From positions 620,001 through 684,000 of the forward strand of contig NZ_JARVSC010000003.1 in assembly GCF_030209375.1 (NCBI RefSeq): a stretch of 64,000 nucleotides of DNA, in the 5' to 3' direction. The translations under genes and the position numbers were made by a program. Origin of the DNA: Plantibacter sp. ME-Dv--P-122b (GTDB taxonomy: Bacteria; Actinomycetota; Actinomycetes; Actinomycetales; Microbacteriaceae). Position 1 is the first letter of the stretch, and each line of letters begins with the position of its first letter. This document shows positions 23,813-32,252 of the stretch, in pieces. Under the pieces are notes generated by a model. It was given only the letters and a program-made list of their open reading frames with translations. It was not told the DNA's origin and searched no databases.

Positions 23813-24667
23813 TCAGCTCATCGCAGTCGCGATCACCGTCGCGGCGGCCATCCCGTTGAACCAGACGTGCGTCCAGATGCCGGGGCCGAGGCGCTTGGTC
23901 GTCGCGGCGTAGACGCCGTTGACGATGCCGAGCACGAGGATGCTGAGGCCCAGCGTGACCATCGTCACCGGACTCCCCCATCCTTCATAGAGGTGGACGG
24001 CGGCGAAGAGCAGCGCGCTCACCCCGACGGAGACGACGGCGGCGGCGCGACGACGAGAGGTCGACGGCGTCGCGGCGCCACCGCGCACCGCTCCGGTCGA
24101 CCGTCCGCGGAGGACCGTGTTCCGGAAGCCGCGCAGCAGTAGGCCTCGGAAGAGGAGCTCTTCGCAGAAGGGCGCGACGATGGCGACCGCGATCACCGAG
24201 TTGAGGATGACCCACCCGATCTCGGGTGCCGGCGGCGCCATGTTGGACTTCGGCGTTCCGCCCATCAGGGTGATGACGACGCCGTCGATCATGCCGGCGA
24301 CGAGACGGATGCCGATCGCCGAGCCCAGACCGATGAAGACGTCGAACCAGCGGAACTGCAGGCCGAAGTCGGTGACCCAGGAGCCCGTGCCGAGCCGTTT
24401 GCAGACGACGCCCATCGCCACGAGGATGCCGCCGTAGAAGACGGTCCAGAGGATGAGATCGGCGAGCTGCGTGTCCCCGAGGATCGCCGGGAGCACGATG
24501 CGGAGCACGACCAGCAGGGCCAGGGTGATCGCGAGGACGACGAGCGCGGTGCCAGCGCCCCAGCGGCTGCCGTCCGCCGGAGAGTAGGGCAGAGCCGCAG
24601 CCGCCCGGCGGTCTTCGGCGCGCTGCTGGCGCGGGGTCGGCGGTGGGTCGGTCCGTTCCTGGGTCAT
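23813..24667 (-). CDS. CPBP family intramembrane metalloprotease
   Basis: A 284-residue multi-pass membrane protein. The first 40 residues are a charged cytoplasmic tail. Membrane helices follow, with the catalytic motif APFCEELLFRGLLLRGF near residue 165, a His in LLFAAVHLYEG, and a final motif WTHVWFNG. These are the three conserved motifs of CAAX protease/bacteriocin-processing (Abi) proteins. The start overlaps the upstream small membrane gene by four bases. Roles in the family include prenyl-protein processing and peptide maturation or immunity; none is fixed here. Confidence 0.88.
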   Translation of the reverse strand: MTQERTDPPPTPRQQRAEDRRAAAALPYSPADGSRWGAGTALVVLAITLALLVVLRIVLPAILGDTQLADLILWTVFYGGILVAMGVVCKRLGTGSWVTDFGLQFRWFDVFIGLGSAIGIRLVAGMIDGVVITLMGGTPKSNMAPPAPEIGWVILNSVIAVAIVAPFCEELLFRGLLLRGFRNTVLRGRSTGAVRGGAATPSTSRRRAAAVVSVGVSALLFAAVHLYEGWGSPVTMVTLGLSILVLGIVNGVYAATTKRLGPGIWTHVWFNGMAAATVIATAMS

Positions 24668-25086
24668 CGGACGGGGCGGGAGAAGTGCGCGCGGGCTGCC
24701 GGCAGGTACATCTCCACGACGGCGACGATCGTGACGATCACGACGATGATCGCGAGGATGCTACCGGTGAAGATCGTGGCGATGGAGCCGAGCACGGAGA
24801 GGACACCGAAAATCGTGAGGACGACGCGTGCCCAGTTGCGGCCCTGGACCATGAACCATGCGAAGAGCACGTGGAGTGCGGCGCCGATGATCGAGCCGAT
24901 GCCGGAGGAGATGGTCATGACCTCGGTCGGCACGGGCAGCTTGAGGTTGGCGGCGGCGGTCTGTTCGGCTGGCGAGGTGGCGGTGATGATGCCGGAGATG
25001 ACGAGGAGGACGGCGACGACCACCCACAGCCAGAAGGAGACGGCGATGGGCGTCGGGACGGTCTTCTTGCCGATGGTCATGGTCAT
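24664..25086 (-). CDS. Small membrane protein coupled to the CPBP protease
   Basis: A 140-residue protein with about four hydrophobic segments: VSFWLWVVVAVLLVISGIIT, a central pair around IGSIIGAALHVLFAWFMV, and IFTGSILAIIVVIVTIVAVV, ending in a short basic tail (ARAHFSRPVR). No enzymatic motif is visible. The ATGA overlap with the protease gene suggests that the two act together. The start could be either of two ATGs (25086 or 25080); neither has a strong ribosome-binding sequence. No named family is claimed. Confidence 0.7.
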   Translation of the reverse strand: MTMTIGKKTVPTPIAVSFWLWVVVAVLLVISGIITATSPAEQTAAANLKLPVPTEVMTISSGIGSIIGAALHVLFAWFMVQGRNWARVVLTIFGVLSVLGSIATIFTGSILAIIVVIVTIVAVVEMYLPAARAHFSRPVR

Positions 25087-25216
25087 GATGCTCGTTTCGG
25101 TCGTGCAGGATCCGACGACCGGACCCAGGCTGCTGGAACTGTATTGCCCGTCACCTGTCCCCCGGAAGGGAGGTATATCCCGGCCTATCCGTTTTCCGCA
25201 AGAACCGTCGGTCCGC

Positions 25217-25303
25217 CCGGTCCCTGAGCCCGTCGCCCCGGTCCCTGAGCAACCCCCACCGGTCCCTGAGCACCCCCCCGGTCCCTGAGCTTGTCGAAGG
25301 GCC
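25217..25303. repeat. Dispersed element cluster, one full and three truncated copies
   Basis: Four units begin CCGGTCCCTGAGC. The first three diverge after that half (CCGTCGCC, AACCCCCA, ACCCCCC), and only the last carries the full TTGTCGAAGGGCC. This repeats the half-element pattern seen at 2333-2410 and 20330-20482. The remaining 285-bp gap between flanking genes also contains AGGTATATCCC at about 25172, with no assigned role. Confidence 0.8.
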
Positions 25304-25371
25304 AGAACCTCCGCCCGGACCCCCTGTCAAGCCCGCTCACCCGCGCCGCTGTACCTCTTAACGTGTTCCCC

Positions 25372-25551
25372 ATGACGAACGACACGAACGACCCCGACCA
25401 GAACAGCAGCGAGGGAACGCCGAAGCCGGGCGGCCTGGGCGAGAACCAGACCATCCCCAACAGCGAGGACGGCCTCGCGGTCGGTCACGACCCCGACGCC
25501 TCGAACTTCAACCAGGAGGAAGACCCCGACCACCCGAGCGACGACGCGTAG
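25372..25551 (+). CDS. Small acidic hypothetical protein
   Basis: A 59-residue protein, MTNDTNDPDQNSSEGTPKPG at the start and QEEDPDHPSDDA at the end. It is extremely rich in Asp, Glu, Asn and Pro and is probably disordered and soluble. No signal peptide, membrane segment or domain is present. It has no clear Shine-Dalgarno sequence, so a leaderless or weakly translated message is possible. A strong hairpin directly after it supports a genuine transcription unit. No family was recognised from memory. Confidence 0.6.
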   Translation: MTNDTNDPDQNSSEGTPKPGGLGENQTIPNSEDGLAVGHDPDASNFNQEEDPDHPSDDA

Positions 25552-25562
25552 GGTTCGGACAC

Positions 25563-25604
25563 CAACAAGAACGGCCGGTGCAGATGCACCGGCCGTTCTT
25601 GTTG
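25563..25604. terminator. Bidirectional hairpin terminator
   Basis: A perfect 20-bp stem: CAACAAGAACGGCCGGTGCA, a GA loop and its exact complement. It lies between two convergent genes, and the A/T-rich outer ends give T-rich tails in both directions. It should stop transcription of both the small acidic gene and the LAXTG gene. Confidence 0.85.
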
Positions 25605-25625
25605 ACCCGAAGGTCGAGAGGCTTA

Positions 25626-26168
25626 CTACGCTGCAACGCCTGCGCGCTGGCGGCGGATCATCACGAACACCGCGATGAGCGCTGCGCCGAGGACGACTGC
25701 GCCGGCAGCACCCCACACGAGGAAGGCCGGGGTGTTGAAACCGGTGTCGGCGAGCCCGCCGTTGCCGGCGCCGCCACCTGCAGCAGCAGCCTTCACGGTG
25801 ACCGTGATGGTGCCGATGAGCTGCGAGGAGAGGCCGGTGCCGGTGACCGTGTACGTGCCGGTCGCGTTGGTCGGGAGCGTGACGGTCAGGACGACGGACC
25901 CGGTGGCCGAGGCGGTCTTGACGAGCGTCTTTGTGTCAACGGCTGCGAGCGTCGCGCCGGTCGCGTTCTCACCGGTGAGGGCGAGGGACACGTCCTCGTT
26001 CGGCTGGAACGCGCCATCGGTGAACGTGACGTCGAACGTTCCACCGGGAGCGACGTTGCCGGTAACGACGATGTCGGCGCCAGGAACGTACGAAGCGTTT
26101 GCAGCGAGCGGAGCGACGAACAGGCCAGCGAGGGCCAGCGCGAAGACCGCGGTGATTTTCTTGAGCAT
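25626..26168 (-). CDS. Small LAXTG-type wall-anchored or membrane-anchored protein
   Basis: A 180-residue exported protein. ATG at 26168 follows AAGGGGAACCCAC. A signal peptide (MLKKITAVFALALAGLFVAP, then LAANAS) leads into one Ig-like beta domain of about 100 residues with GTYTVTGTG, resembling the modules of the giant adhesin. A Gly/Ala linker and the sorting-like signal LADTGFN, a hydrophobic helix and RRQRAGVAA end the protein. LAXTG is the motif preferred by class E sortases of actinobacteria. It could be a minor surface subunit. It is encoded beside the DUF4012 gene in the same direction. Confidence 0.8.
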   Translation of the reverse strand: MLKKITAVFALALAGLFVAPLAANASYVPGADIVVTGNVAPGGTFDVTFTDGAFQPNEDVSLALTGENATGATLAAVDTKTLVKTASATGSVVLTVTLPTNATGTYTVTGTGLSSQLIGTITVTVKAAAAGGGAGNGGLADTGFNTPAFLVWGAAGAVVLGAALIAVFVMIRRQRAGVAA

Positions 26169-26310
26169 GTGGGTTCCCCTTGGAGACTTGTCAGTTAGCG
26201 GTGCTGTGCTGGCATAGCTGTAGCTACCGTCACAACCAGCGGCGTCGTGACGAAGAATATTGCGCCGAATCTGATACCCCCCGAAAACGGCTCAAATCCG
26301 ACAACACGCA

Positions 26311-28215
26311 TCACTGTACGGCAAATTTGCAGGTAGGCACCAGTTGTTGTGTTTCGGAAAGATGAAGTTTCGGGGTCGAGACGACAAAAGGCTGCTTCGA
26401 CACGCCGGACGTTGAAACCCCCACGTCGATCGTCGTGCTCTCACCTGGAGCCAACTCGAGCCTGAATTGGGACACCGGGAAATCACCGTCGAGCCCGGGT
26501 TGCACCGAGAGATCAGCGCCATCACGCTGAACTCCCTCGGTGTACGACCCTGGAGGCGAGTAGACCGCGACCTTGAAGTTGAAGTTCCCTGGCGTGACCC
26601 CGTAGATGCCAGCGCCGGTGATGTAGTCACTCAGCGAGGTGGCTGCGTCAGCCGGAGCCGTGTTCGTAATCTTCAGACGCAAACCCAAGACCTGTCCTGC
26701 GGCACCGCACTGTGCTATGCCACTCTGCGTCTCGACGTCGAGGTAGTACCCCATCTTGCTACCGGTGGAGTCGTTGATGTAGACGCCGAATGCGTCGGCC
26801 TGCTGCTCCTCGGTCGGTAGCATGTCGGTCAACGTGGTTCCGGCCAAGAGCACCTGCTCCGCTTCAGCGGCGTTCCACACCAGAACGCGTCGCTCGTCCC
26901 CCGACTTGGCGAGTGCTGCAACCAACTTCGTGGCGTCGAAGTTACCGGTCGAGATGCGGTCGAAGACCGCAGCCGATGCTGCCGCGAAGAAGGCGTCTTG
27001 CTCGGCCCCAGCGGGGTAACGCTGGTACACCTGGTTCAGCAGTAGATCTGCCGCGTTCTCGGTCGTGAGCTGATCACCCGAGGGAAGGTCGATCGGTCCC
27101 GTCGCCGCGAGCAGGTATCCCAAGGCGACCGGGTCGATACTGAGGACGCCATCGACGCGGGTACCGAACCGCTGGAACCACATTTCCGATGCAAGCTCGG
27201 CGGACACGTCGAATCGCGGCGTCAGCGTGACGTCCTGGATGAAACGGCCCGTGATGTTGCCGTAGATGCCGGCGGTCTCCGTCGACAGCGGCAGAACCGG
27301 CTCCGGGAATCGCGGGAAGTCGCCCGACGTCGCCTGCTGCAGGAGCGAGATGCGGCCTCCGTCTGTACCGATCAGAGCCAGGGCACCCGGGTTGCCGCCG
27401 CTCGCGCGCGGCTCGGCAGGATTCTGGAACATGACCAGGTAGTTGCGCGGACCGTTCGCGCCGAGCATCACCGGCAGCAGATCGATGGCGCGCCGCGCTG
27501 CATCGACGGTGTCGGCGGTCTCGGTGAGTACCGGTCCGAGCTGGTCGACCGCAGACGACACCTGACTGATGAGGCCCGACTGCTCGATCCCTCGAACTCG
27601 CTTGGCCGCACCCTCGAGAGCGTCGTCGGCCGAGCGAACGTCCTGCTGAGCATCGATCATCGGCTGCAGCGGCACCGCACCGTCAACAGGCTTGAACAGG
27701 TCGGGGCGAAGCGACCCGGAGAGGTTCACCAACGGAGCGATCGCTCCGACCGCGACCTCATCGGTCGCACCCGCCAAGTTCCGGACAGCTGCGAGGTTCG
27801 GCCCGATCCACGGCACGATCTCGGCGGCGCGCCAGATCGGATCACTCGTCAGCGCGGCAGCCTCGCGGGCGTGGGATGCGAGCTCACGAGCGGTCTTACC
27901 TGCAGCAGCTGCGTCTCCGCCGAGCACTTGCTCGCGGACCTGCTGGGCAAGGGGCACTGCCGCTTCCAGCTCCCCCTTGGCGAGGAATGCGCGTACACCG
28001 ATCCACGCGACGGCCGCCAACAACAGCACGAGAACGCCGGAGACGATGAGTGCGGTCCTCCGGCGTCGAGCACGCAGCCGCTCGGGGTCGGCGTTCTCCC
28101 GTCGTCGAGCGCGGGAGCGCGCGCTCGTGGCTCGCCGGCTTCCGGACCCCCGGGAGGAGGTTCTCGATGGGCCTGAGGAAGGCGAGCGACGATTGTCGGA
28201 TTCGGGTGCCGGCAT
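26311..28215 (-). CDS. DUF4012 domain-containing membrane protein
   Basis: A 634-residue protein. The N-terminal 55 residues are Ser/Arg-rich and cytoplasmic. One membrane helix (ALIVSGVLVLLLAAVAWIGV) is followed by a large extracellular part. The DUF4012 core starts around LLPVMLGANGPRNYLVMFQN and continues through EPRASGGNPGALALIGTDGG. DUF4012 proteins are common in actinobacterial exopolysaccharide clusters, and the cluster here begins 0.9 kb away on the other strand, so a role in surface polymer attachment or assembly is plausible but not demonstrated. GC content is slightly lower in its 3' third. Confidence 0.85.
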   Translation of the reverse strand: MPAPESDNRRSPSSGPSRTSSRGSGSRRATSARSRARRRENADPERLRARRRRTALIVSGVLVLLLAAVAWIGVRAFLAKGELEAAVPLAQQVREQVLGGDAAAAGKTARELASHAREAAALTSDPIWRAAEIVPWIGPNLAAVRNLAGATDEVAVGAIAPLVNLSGSLRPDLFKPVDGAVPLQPMIDAQQDVRSADDALEGAAKRVRGIEQSGLISQVSSAVDQLGPVLTETADTVDAARRAIDLLPVMLGANGPRNYLVMFQNPAEPRASGGNPGALALIGTDGGRISLLQQATSGDFPRFPEPVLPLSTETAGIYGNITGRFIQDVTLTPRFDVSAELASEMWFQRFGTRVDGVLSIDPVALGYLLAATGPIDLPSGDQLTTENAADLLLNQVYQRYPAGAEQDAFFAAASAAVFDRISTGNFDATKLVAALAKSGDERRVLVWNAAEAEQVLLAGTTLTDMLPTEEQQADAFGVYINDSTGSKMGYYLDVETQSGIAQCGAAGQVLGLRLKITNTAPADAATSLSDYITGAGIYGVTPGNFNFKVAVYSPPGSYTEGVQRDGADLSVQPGLDGDFPVSQFRLELAPGESTTIDVGVSTSGVSKQPFVVSTPKLHLSETQQLVPTCKFAVQ

Positions 28216-28220
28216 GGGGG

Positions 28221-28970
28221 TTATTCAATCACGACGCCGGTGCCGCCGGTCACGGCGGACAGACCGAGCGCCAGGATCGACGCATTGAACACGACATGCG
28301 CCACGATCGCGGGCCCGAGCCGACCGGTCAGGACCGCGAGGCTTCCCGCGCCAAGTCCGACGAGCAGCGTCCCAACCCCGACGACGATCGCCTGGGCGAC
28401 GGTGGTGACGGCGAGGAGATGCAGGACGGCGAAGAGCGACGCACTGACCGCGACCGCGATCCATCGCCCGCCGCGGAGCATCCCGATGATCGACGGGAGG
28501 ACGAGCCCGCGGAAGAAGGTCTCCTCGATCACCGGCGCGATGAGGACTACTGAAAGCAGTGCGACGACGACGTACACCACGTCGTCCGCGGTCGCGAGCG
28601 GGACAGCGTTCCCAGCTGTGGCGGGAAGCCCGCCATAGGAAAGGACCTCGAGCGAGCTCACGATGATCCGCAGAAGGAGACCCGCCGCAGCACCCCAGAG
28701 AAGGTCGATCGGGCGGATGCCCCACCGGACGGCGGACGGAGCCATTGGGCGCAGGCTGGGGACGAGCAGGACGATGACGAGGGCCAGCACGAGTGGAAGC
28801 CACACGAGCAGATAGCCACCGAGCGGGGAGAACGGCCCGACCATCCGGACACCGCCCGGGAATCCCAGCGCGATCACCACGGTCGCTGCGAATCCGATCG
28901 TCGCGATCACGAGACGCGTCCGCGCCGCCTGCTGCTCGTCGCGCGGAATGGTCTCACCTGGGATCGTCAC
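28221..28970 (-). CDS. CPBP family intramembrane metalloprotease (second)
   Basis: A 249-residue membrane protein with about eight hydrophobic segments. It has the EExxxR motif in APVIEETFFRGLVLPSIIG, a His in LFAVLHLLAV and a terminal AHVVFNAS motif. The GTG at 28970 is taken as the start, though no ribosome-binding sequence is evident and a leaderless message is possible. It lies five bases upstream of the DUF4012 gene in the same direction, so they are probably cotranscribed. It is only distantly similar to the CPBP protein at 24 kb. The substrate is unknown. Confidence 0.85.
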   Translation of the reverse strand: MTIPGETIPRDEQQAARTRLVIATIGFAATVVIALGFPGGVRMVGPFSPLGGYLLVWLPLVLALVIVLLVPSLRPMAPSAVRWGIRPIDLLWGAAAGLLLRIIVSSLEVLSYGGLPATAGNAVPLATADDVVYVVVALLSVVLIAPVIEETFFRGLVLPSIIGMLRGGRWIAVAVSASLFAVLHLLAVTTVAQAIVVGVGTLLVGLGAGSLAVLTGRLGPAIVAHVVFNASILALGLSAVTGGTGVVIE

Positions 28971-29121
28971 GAGAGCAAACTACGGCAATCGGCCACGCTC
29001 ATGACACGGACGCTCGGGAACAAGCGTCGGTTTATGGCAGCATGGCTCCCAACGCCCTGTTCGGGGCACGCCTTGGTAGCAGGGTGAACCGCTCTCCTCC
29101 TCATCGAACGGAAGCCACCGC

Positions 29122-30504
29122 GTGGAGCTCACCGACTATCTCCGTGTCCTTCGCAAGTATTGGGTGCTCATCGTCGCGCTCGTGCTCGTCGGCGTCGCCG
29201 CCGCTGCCGCCTACTCTCTGGCGAAGACGCCCGAGTACAGCTCGTCGGCAAAGGTGTTCGTTTCGACACAGTCGAGTGACAACGTGTCGGACCTCACGCA
29301 GGGGAACACCTACTCGCAGCAGCGGGTCAAGACGTACGTCAACCTCGTGAGCACACCGATCGTGCTCCAGCCGGTCATCGCGGCGCTCGAACTCAACATC
29401 ACCGCCGGCCAGCTCGGCGGGCAAGTGTCCGCCGTGGCCACGCCCGACACCACGATCATCCAGATCACCGCGACGAGCGAGGACCCGGTTCTCGCCGCCG
29501 AGCTCGCGAACACCACCGCGGAAAGCTTGACCGGCGTCGTCGCGAAGATCGAGAGCACCGACGACGGCGCAACGAGCCCGGTGAAACTGACTCGCGTGCA
29601 AGAAGCGAACGTGCCGACGACGCCAGGCAGCCCGAACGTACCCCTCAATCTCGCTCTCGGTGTCCTCATCGGCCTCGCGCTCGGAATCGCCTTCGCGGTC
29701 CTCCGTGAGACGCTCGACACCCGCATCCGGAACGAGCGCGACATCGAGGGTCTCACCGAGATTCCGATCATGGGCGGTATCGCATTCGATCCGAAGGCGA
29801 AGCAGCGCCCCCTGATCGTCCAAGCCGACCCGAAGAGCCCGCGCGCCGAATCGTTCCGCAGCCTTCGAACGAACCTCCAGTTCCTCGACGTCAGCGACCA
29901 ACCCCGCAGCTACGTCGTCACCTCGTCGATCCAGAGCGAGGGCAAGAGCACGACGGCGGCGAACCTCGCGATTGCTTTGTCGGACGCCGGCCACCGCGTC
30001 ATCATCATCGACGCCGACCTCCGTCGACCGAAGCTCGCCACCTACTTCGACCTCGAAGGAGCCGTCGGCCTCAGCGATGTCCTCATCCGGCGCGCGACGC
30101 TCGAGGACACGATGCAGCCCTGGGGCCGCGGTGCGCTCACCGTCCTCCCGGCCGGCGCGATCCCGCCGAACCCGAGCGAGCTCCTCGGCTCGAGCGTCAT
30201 GCAGAAGCTCATCTCCGGTCTCGAGAAGCAGTTCGACTACGTGCTCATCGACGCACCGCCACTCCTTCCCGTCACGGATGGTGCACTGCTGGCTCGCCAC
30301 ACCGGCGGCGCATTGGTCGTCGTTGCCGCCGGCAGGACCCACAAGAACCAGCTGAAGGGTGCGCTCGAGGCGCTCGTCCATGTGAACGCCTCGGTCGCCG
30401 GTCTCGTCATGACCATGGTCCCGACGAAGGGCCCGGACGCCTACGGATACGCGCGCTACGGCTATGGTGCCGGCTACGGCTACGCCGAGGACGTGAAGGC
30501 GTGA
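29122..30504 (+). CDS. Polysaccharide biosynthesis tyrosine autokinase (Wzz-Wzc type)
   Basis: A 460-residue chain-length regulator and BY-kinase in one chain. A Wzz domain with membrane helices at about 15-33 and 176-194 flanks the extracellular part. The cytoplasmic kinase has Walker A SSIQSEGKST (residues 268-277), Walker A' VIIIDADLRRP (293-303) and Walker B DYVLIDAPP. The C-terminus has six Tyr in AYGYARYGYGAGYGY, the expected autophosphorylation cluster. GTG at 29122 has GGAAG upstream. The gene opens the exopolysaccharide operon and overlaps the phosphatase that should reverse its phosphorylation. Confidence 0.93.
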   Translation: MELTDYLRVLRKYWVLIVALVLVGVAAAAAYSLAKTPEYSSSAKVFVSTQSSDNVSDLTQGNTYSQQRVKTYVNLVSTPIVLQPVIAALELNITAGQLGGQVSAVATPDTTIIQITATSEDPVLAAELANTTAESLTGVVAKIESTDDGATSPVKLTRVQEANVPTTPGSPNVPLNLALGVLIGLALGIAFAVLRETLDTRIRNERDIEGLTEIPIMGGIAFDPKAKQRPLIVQADPKSPRAESFRSLRTNLQFLDVSDQPRSYVVTSSIQSEGKSTTAANLAIALSDAGHRVIIIDADLRRPKLATYFDLEGAVGLSDVLIRRATLEDTMQPWGRGALTVLPAGAIPPNPSELLGSSVMQKLISGLEKQFDYVLIDAPPLLPVTDGALLARHTGGALVVVAAGRTHKNQLKGALEALVHVNASVAGLVMTMVPTKGPDAYGYARYGYGAGYGYAEDVKA

Positions 30505-31100
30505 CCGACGCCACAATGGCGGCCATCCGTCCGTTCTCGGTGCTCTTCGTCTGCACCGGGAACATCTGCCGGTCGGCGCTTGGTGCCCAGCTCCTGAAGG
30601 CACGGCTCGATGGTGCCGGCGTCACCGCGGGTGGCCACCTCATCCGCGTGTCCAGTGCAGGCACGGGGATGCAACCTGAGCTGACCATGCCGCCAGAGGT
30701 CGTCGAGCAGTCACGTCGTTTCGGCGGAGATCCGAGCAACCACGTCGCGCGGCAGCTCGACCGGGACATCGTCGCGGAAGCGGATCTCATCCTCACGGCG
30801 ACGCGAGAGCACCGGAGCGATGTCGCCCGTCTCCTCCCCCGTGCCTCGCGAGTGACATTCACCGTTCCGCAGTTCGCTCGCCTGATCGCGGAGACTGAAC
30901 CAGCCGCCGATCTCCGGGAGCTCGTCGCGTCGGTCGCGGCCGAACGCGGCCTGGTGCCACCTCCGGCGAACCCTGACGACGACGACATCGAAGACCCGTA
31001 CCGTCGCAGCTCGGAAACGTACGAGCGGGTCGGTGCGCAGATCAATGAGTTCATCGACATCATCGCGAAGCACTTGGCGCAGTCGGGCGATCGGCGGTGA
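30501..31100 (+). CDS. Low-molecular-weight protein tyrosine phosphatase
   Basis: A 199-residue cytoplasmic enzyme. The P-loop VLFVCTGNICRSALGA places the nucleophile at Cys18 and the phosphate-binding Arg at 24 (CX5R). The general acid Asp is expected in the IEDPYRRS motif near residue 160. The GTG start overlaps the kinase stop by four bases. Such Wzb-like phosphatases dephosphorylate the BY-kinase so that polymer export can cycle. The chain is about 40 residues longer than typical family members because of inserts between the P-loop and the DP motif. Confidence 0.93.
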   Translation: MTDATMAAIRPFSVLFVCTGNICRSALGAQLLKARLDGAGVTAGGHLIRVSSAGTGMQPELTMPPEVVEQSRRFGGDPSNHVARQLDRDIVAEADLILTATREHRSDVARLLPRASRVTFTVPQFARLIAETEPAADLRELVASVAAERGLVPPPANPDDDDIEDPYRRSSETYERVGAQINEFIDIIAKHLAQSGDRR

Positions 31101-32083
31101 GCACGAAGCGCGGACGCTCCACATTCCGATCGGCGAACGTCCGGTCGCGGTGGCGCGATTCCCTGAGTTCCAGCCAACGTGTGCTGGTCGTCGTCGGTCT
31201 GGTGCTGTTCCTCATCGTCGATGTGATCCTCGTCGGGCTCGCCCTCACGGCGAACCGCGCACCGACGGCTGACCGCACGCCGCGGCCACTCGTCACCTTC
31301 AACACGACGCCTGAGCCGGAACCCGCGCCTGACGCATCGGCGGAACCGACGGGTGACGCCGCAGCGGACGGCAAGCGCTTCATCACCACGGTGGACGGCC
31401 AGACCCTCTGGCGTGCCACTGCGGGCGCCTGCTCATCGACGCCCGCAGTCGTCGAGCGGAGCGTCGACGCCGGGGAGACCTGGACACCGCTGGCGACGAG
31501 CGCATTCGACCTCCGTCAGGTGCTCGCTCTCACGACCGGCGACGATGGGGAGATCGAGATCATCGGTGCAACCGGCGAAGCCTGTGCGGTCGGAGGCTTC
31601 TCGTCCTCAGATGCCGGTGACTCTTGGGCACCGGATGCCGCCCTGCCGGGCGAGATCAGCTACCTGACCCCTGATGACGCGGCCATCGTCGTGTCGGGCC
31701 AGGGAGTCGGGCTCCCCTGCCCAGCCATCGACGTCATGAGTGCGACGACCGACAGGACCGTGACCGCTTGCACGGCCGTCCTGGCGGAATGGGACCCGAC
31801 CACCGGATCGTGGGGTACCACCCCGTACGCCGGTGTGCATGCGCTTGCCACCGAGGGCGAGCGCCTCATGTTCGTGGCCCGCGGTGTTCCCGGATGCAAC
31901 GGCCTGGGCGCGCTGGCGATCAACGGGGTCCCCGCGGCGTTCGCGAGCGCCCCGCTCGTCGGCTGTATAGACGGAGCCGACGTGTCAGCACCGGCCGCAC
32001 TCGCGATCTCCGGCCAGGGCGCTTGGCTCTGGGTCGGCGACCAGCTGTACCGCTCGCCGGACGGCGGCGTCACCTGGGGCTAG
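31097..32083 (+). CDS. Membrane-anchored protein with Asp-box (sialidase-like) repeats
   Basis: A 328-residue protein coupled to the phosphatase gene by a GTGA overlap. A basic cytoplasmic tail is followed by one membrane helix (VLVVVGLVLFLIVDVILVGL), a Pro/Glu linker and an extracellular part with at least three Asp-box-like motifs: SVDAGETWTP, SSDAGDSWAP and the C-terminal SPDGGVTWG. These motifs mark turns of sialidase/BNR beta-propellers. Catalytic sialidase residues were not identified. A polymer-binding or assembly role outside the cell is inferred only from location. The chain is short for a full six-blade propeller. Confidence 0.7.
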   Translation: MSTKRGRSTFRSANVRSRWRDSLSSSQRVLVVVGLVLFLIVDVILVGLALTANRAPTADRTPRPLVTFNTTPEPEPAPDASAEPTGDAAADGKRFITTVDGQTLWRATAGACSSTPAVVERSVDAGETWTPLATSAFDLRQVLALTTGDDGEIEIIGATGEACAVGGFSSSDAGDSWAPDAALPGEISYLTPDDAAIVVSGQGVGLPCPAIDVMSATTDRTVTACTAVLAEWDPTTGSWGTTPYAGVHALATEGERLMFVARGVPGCNGLGALAINGVPAAFASAPLVGCIDGADVSAPAALAISGQGAWLWVGDQLYRSPDGGVTWG

Positions 32084-32137
32084 GGTTATCCCTACATTTG
32101 TCACCAATCCGGGGCGCATCCGCAAAAAGGAGGACAG

Positions 32138-32224
32138 ATGTTGCGCATCTTCACCGATAGTCTCAGCAGCAGTCCCGATACATCCGCGTATCGAACCACC
32201 AAGCTCTTCCCTCGTCACCCGTAG
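32138..32224 (+). CDS. Possible 28-residue leader ORF before the priming transferase
   Basis: ATG at 32138 is preceded by AAAAGGAGGACAG, the best ribosome-binding sequence of the EPS region. The frame encodes MLRIFTDSLSSSPDTSAYRT and eight more residues, ending at TAG 32222-32224, 28 bp before the priming transferase ATG. No known peptide was recognised. It may be a regulatory leader or a small functional protein. Confidence 0.45.
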   Translation: MLRIFTDSLSSSPDTSAYRTTKLFPRHP

Positions 32225-32252
32225 TAATTACGTGTTCCACCACGGAGACCGC

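Noticed and set aside
23813-25086. The CPBP protease pair considered as a bacteriocin maturation/immunity cassette.
   Set aside because: No precursor peptide with a leader and no bacteriocin transporter is nearby; the evidence does not go beyond the family.
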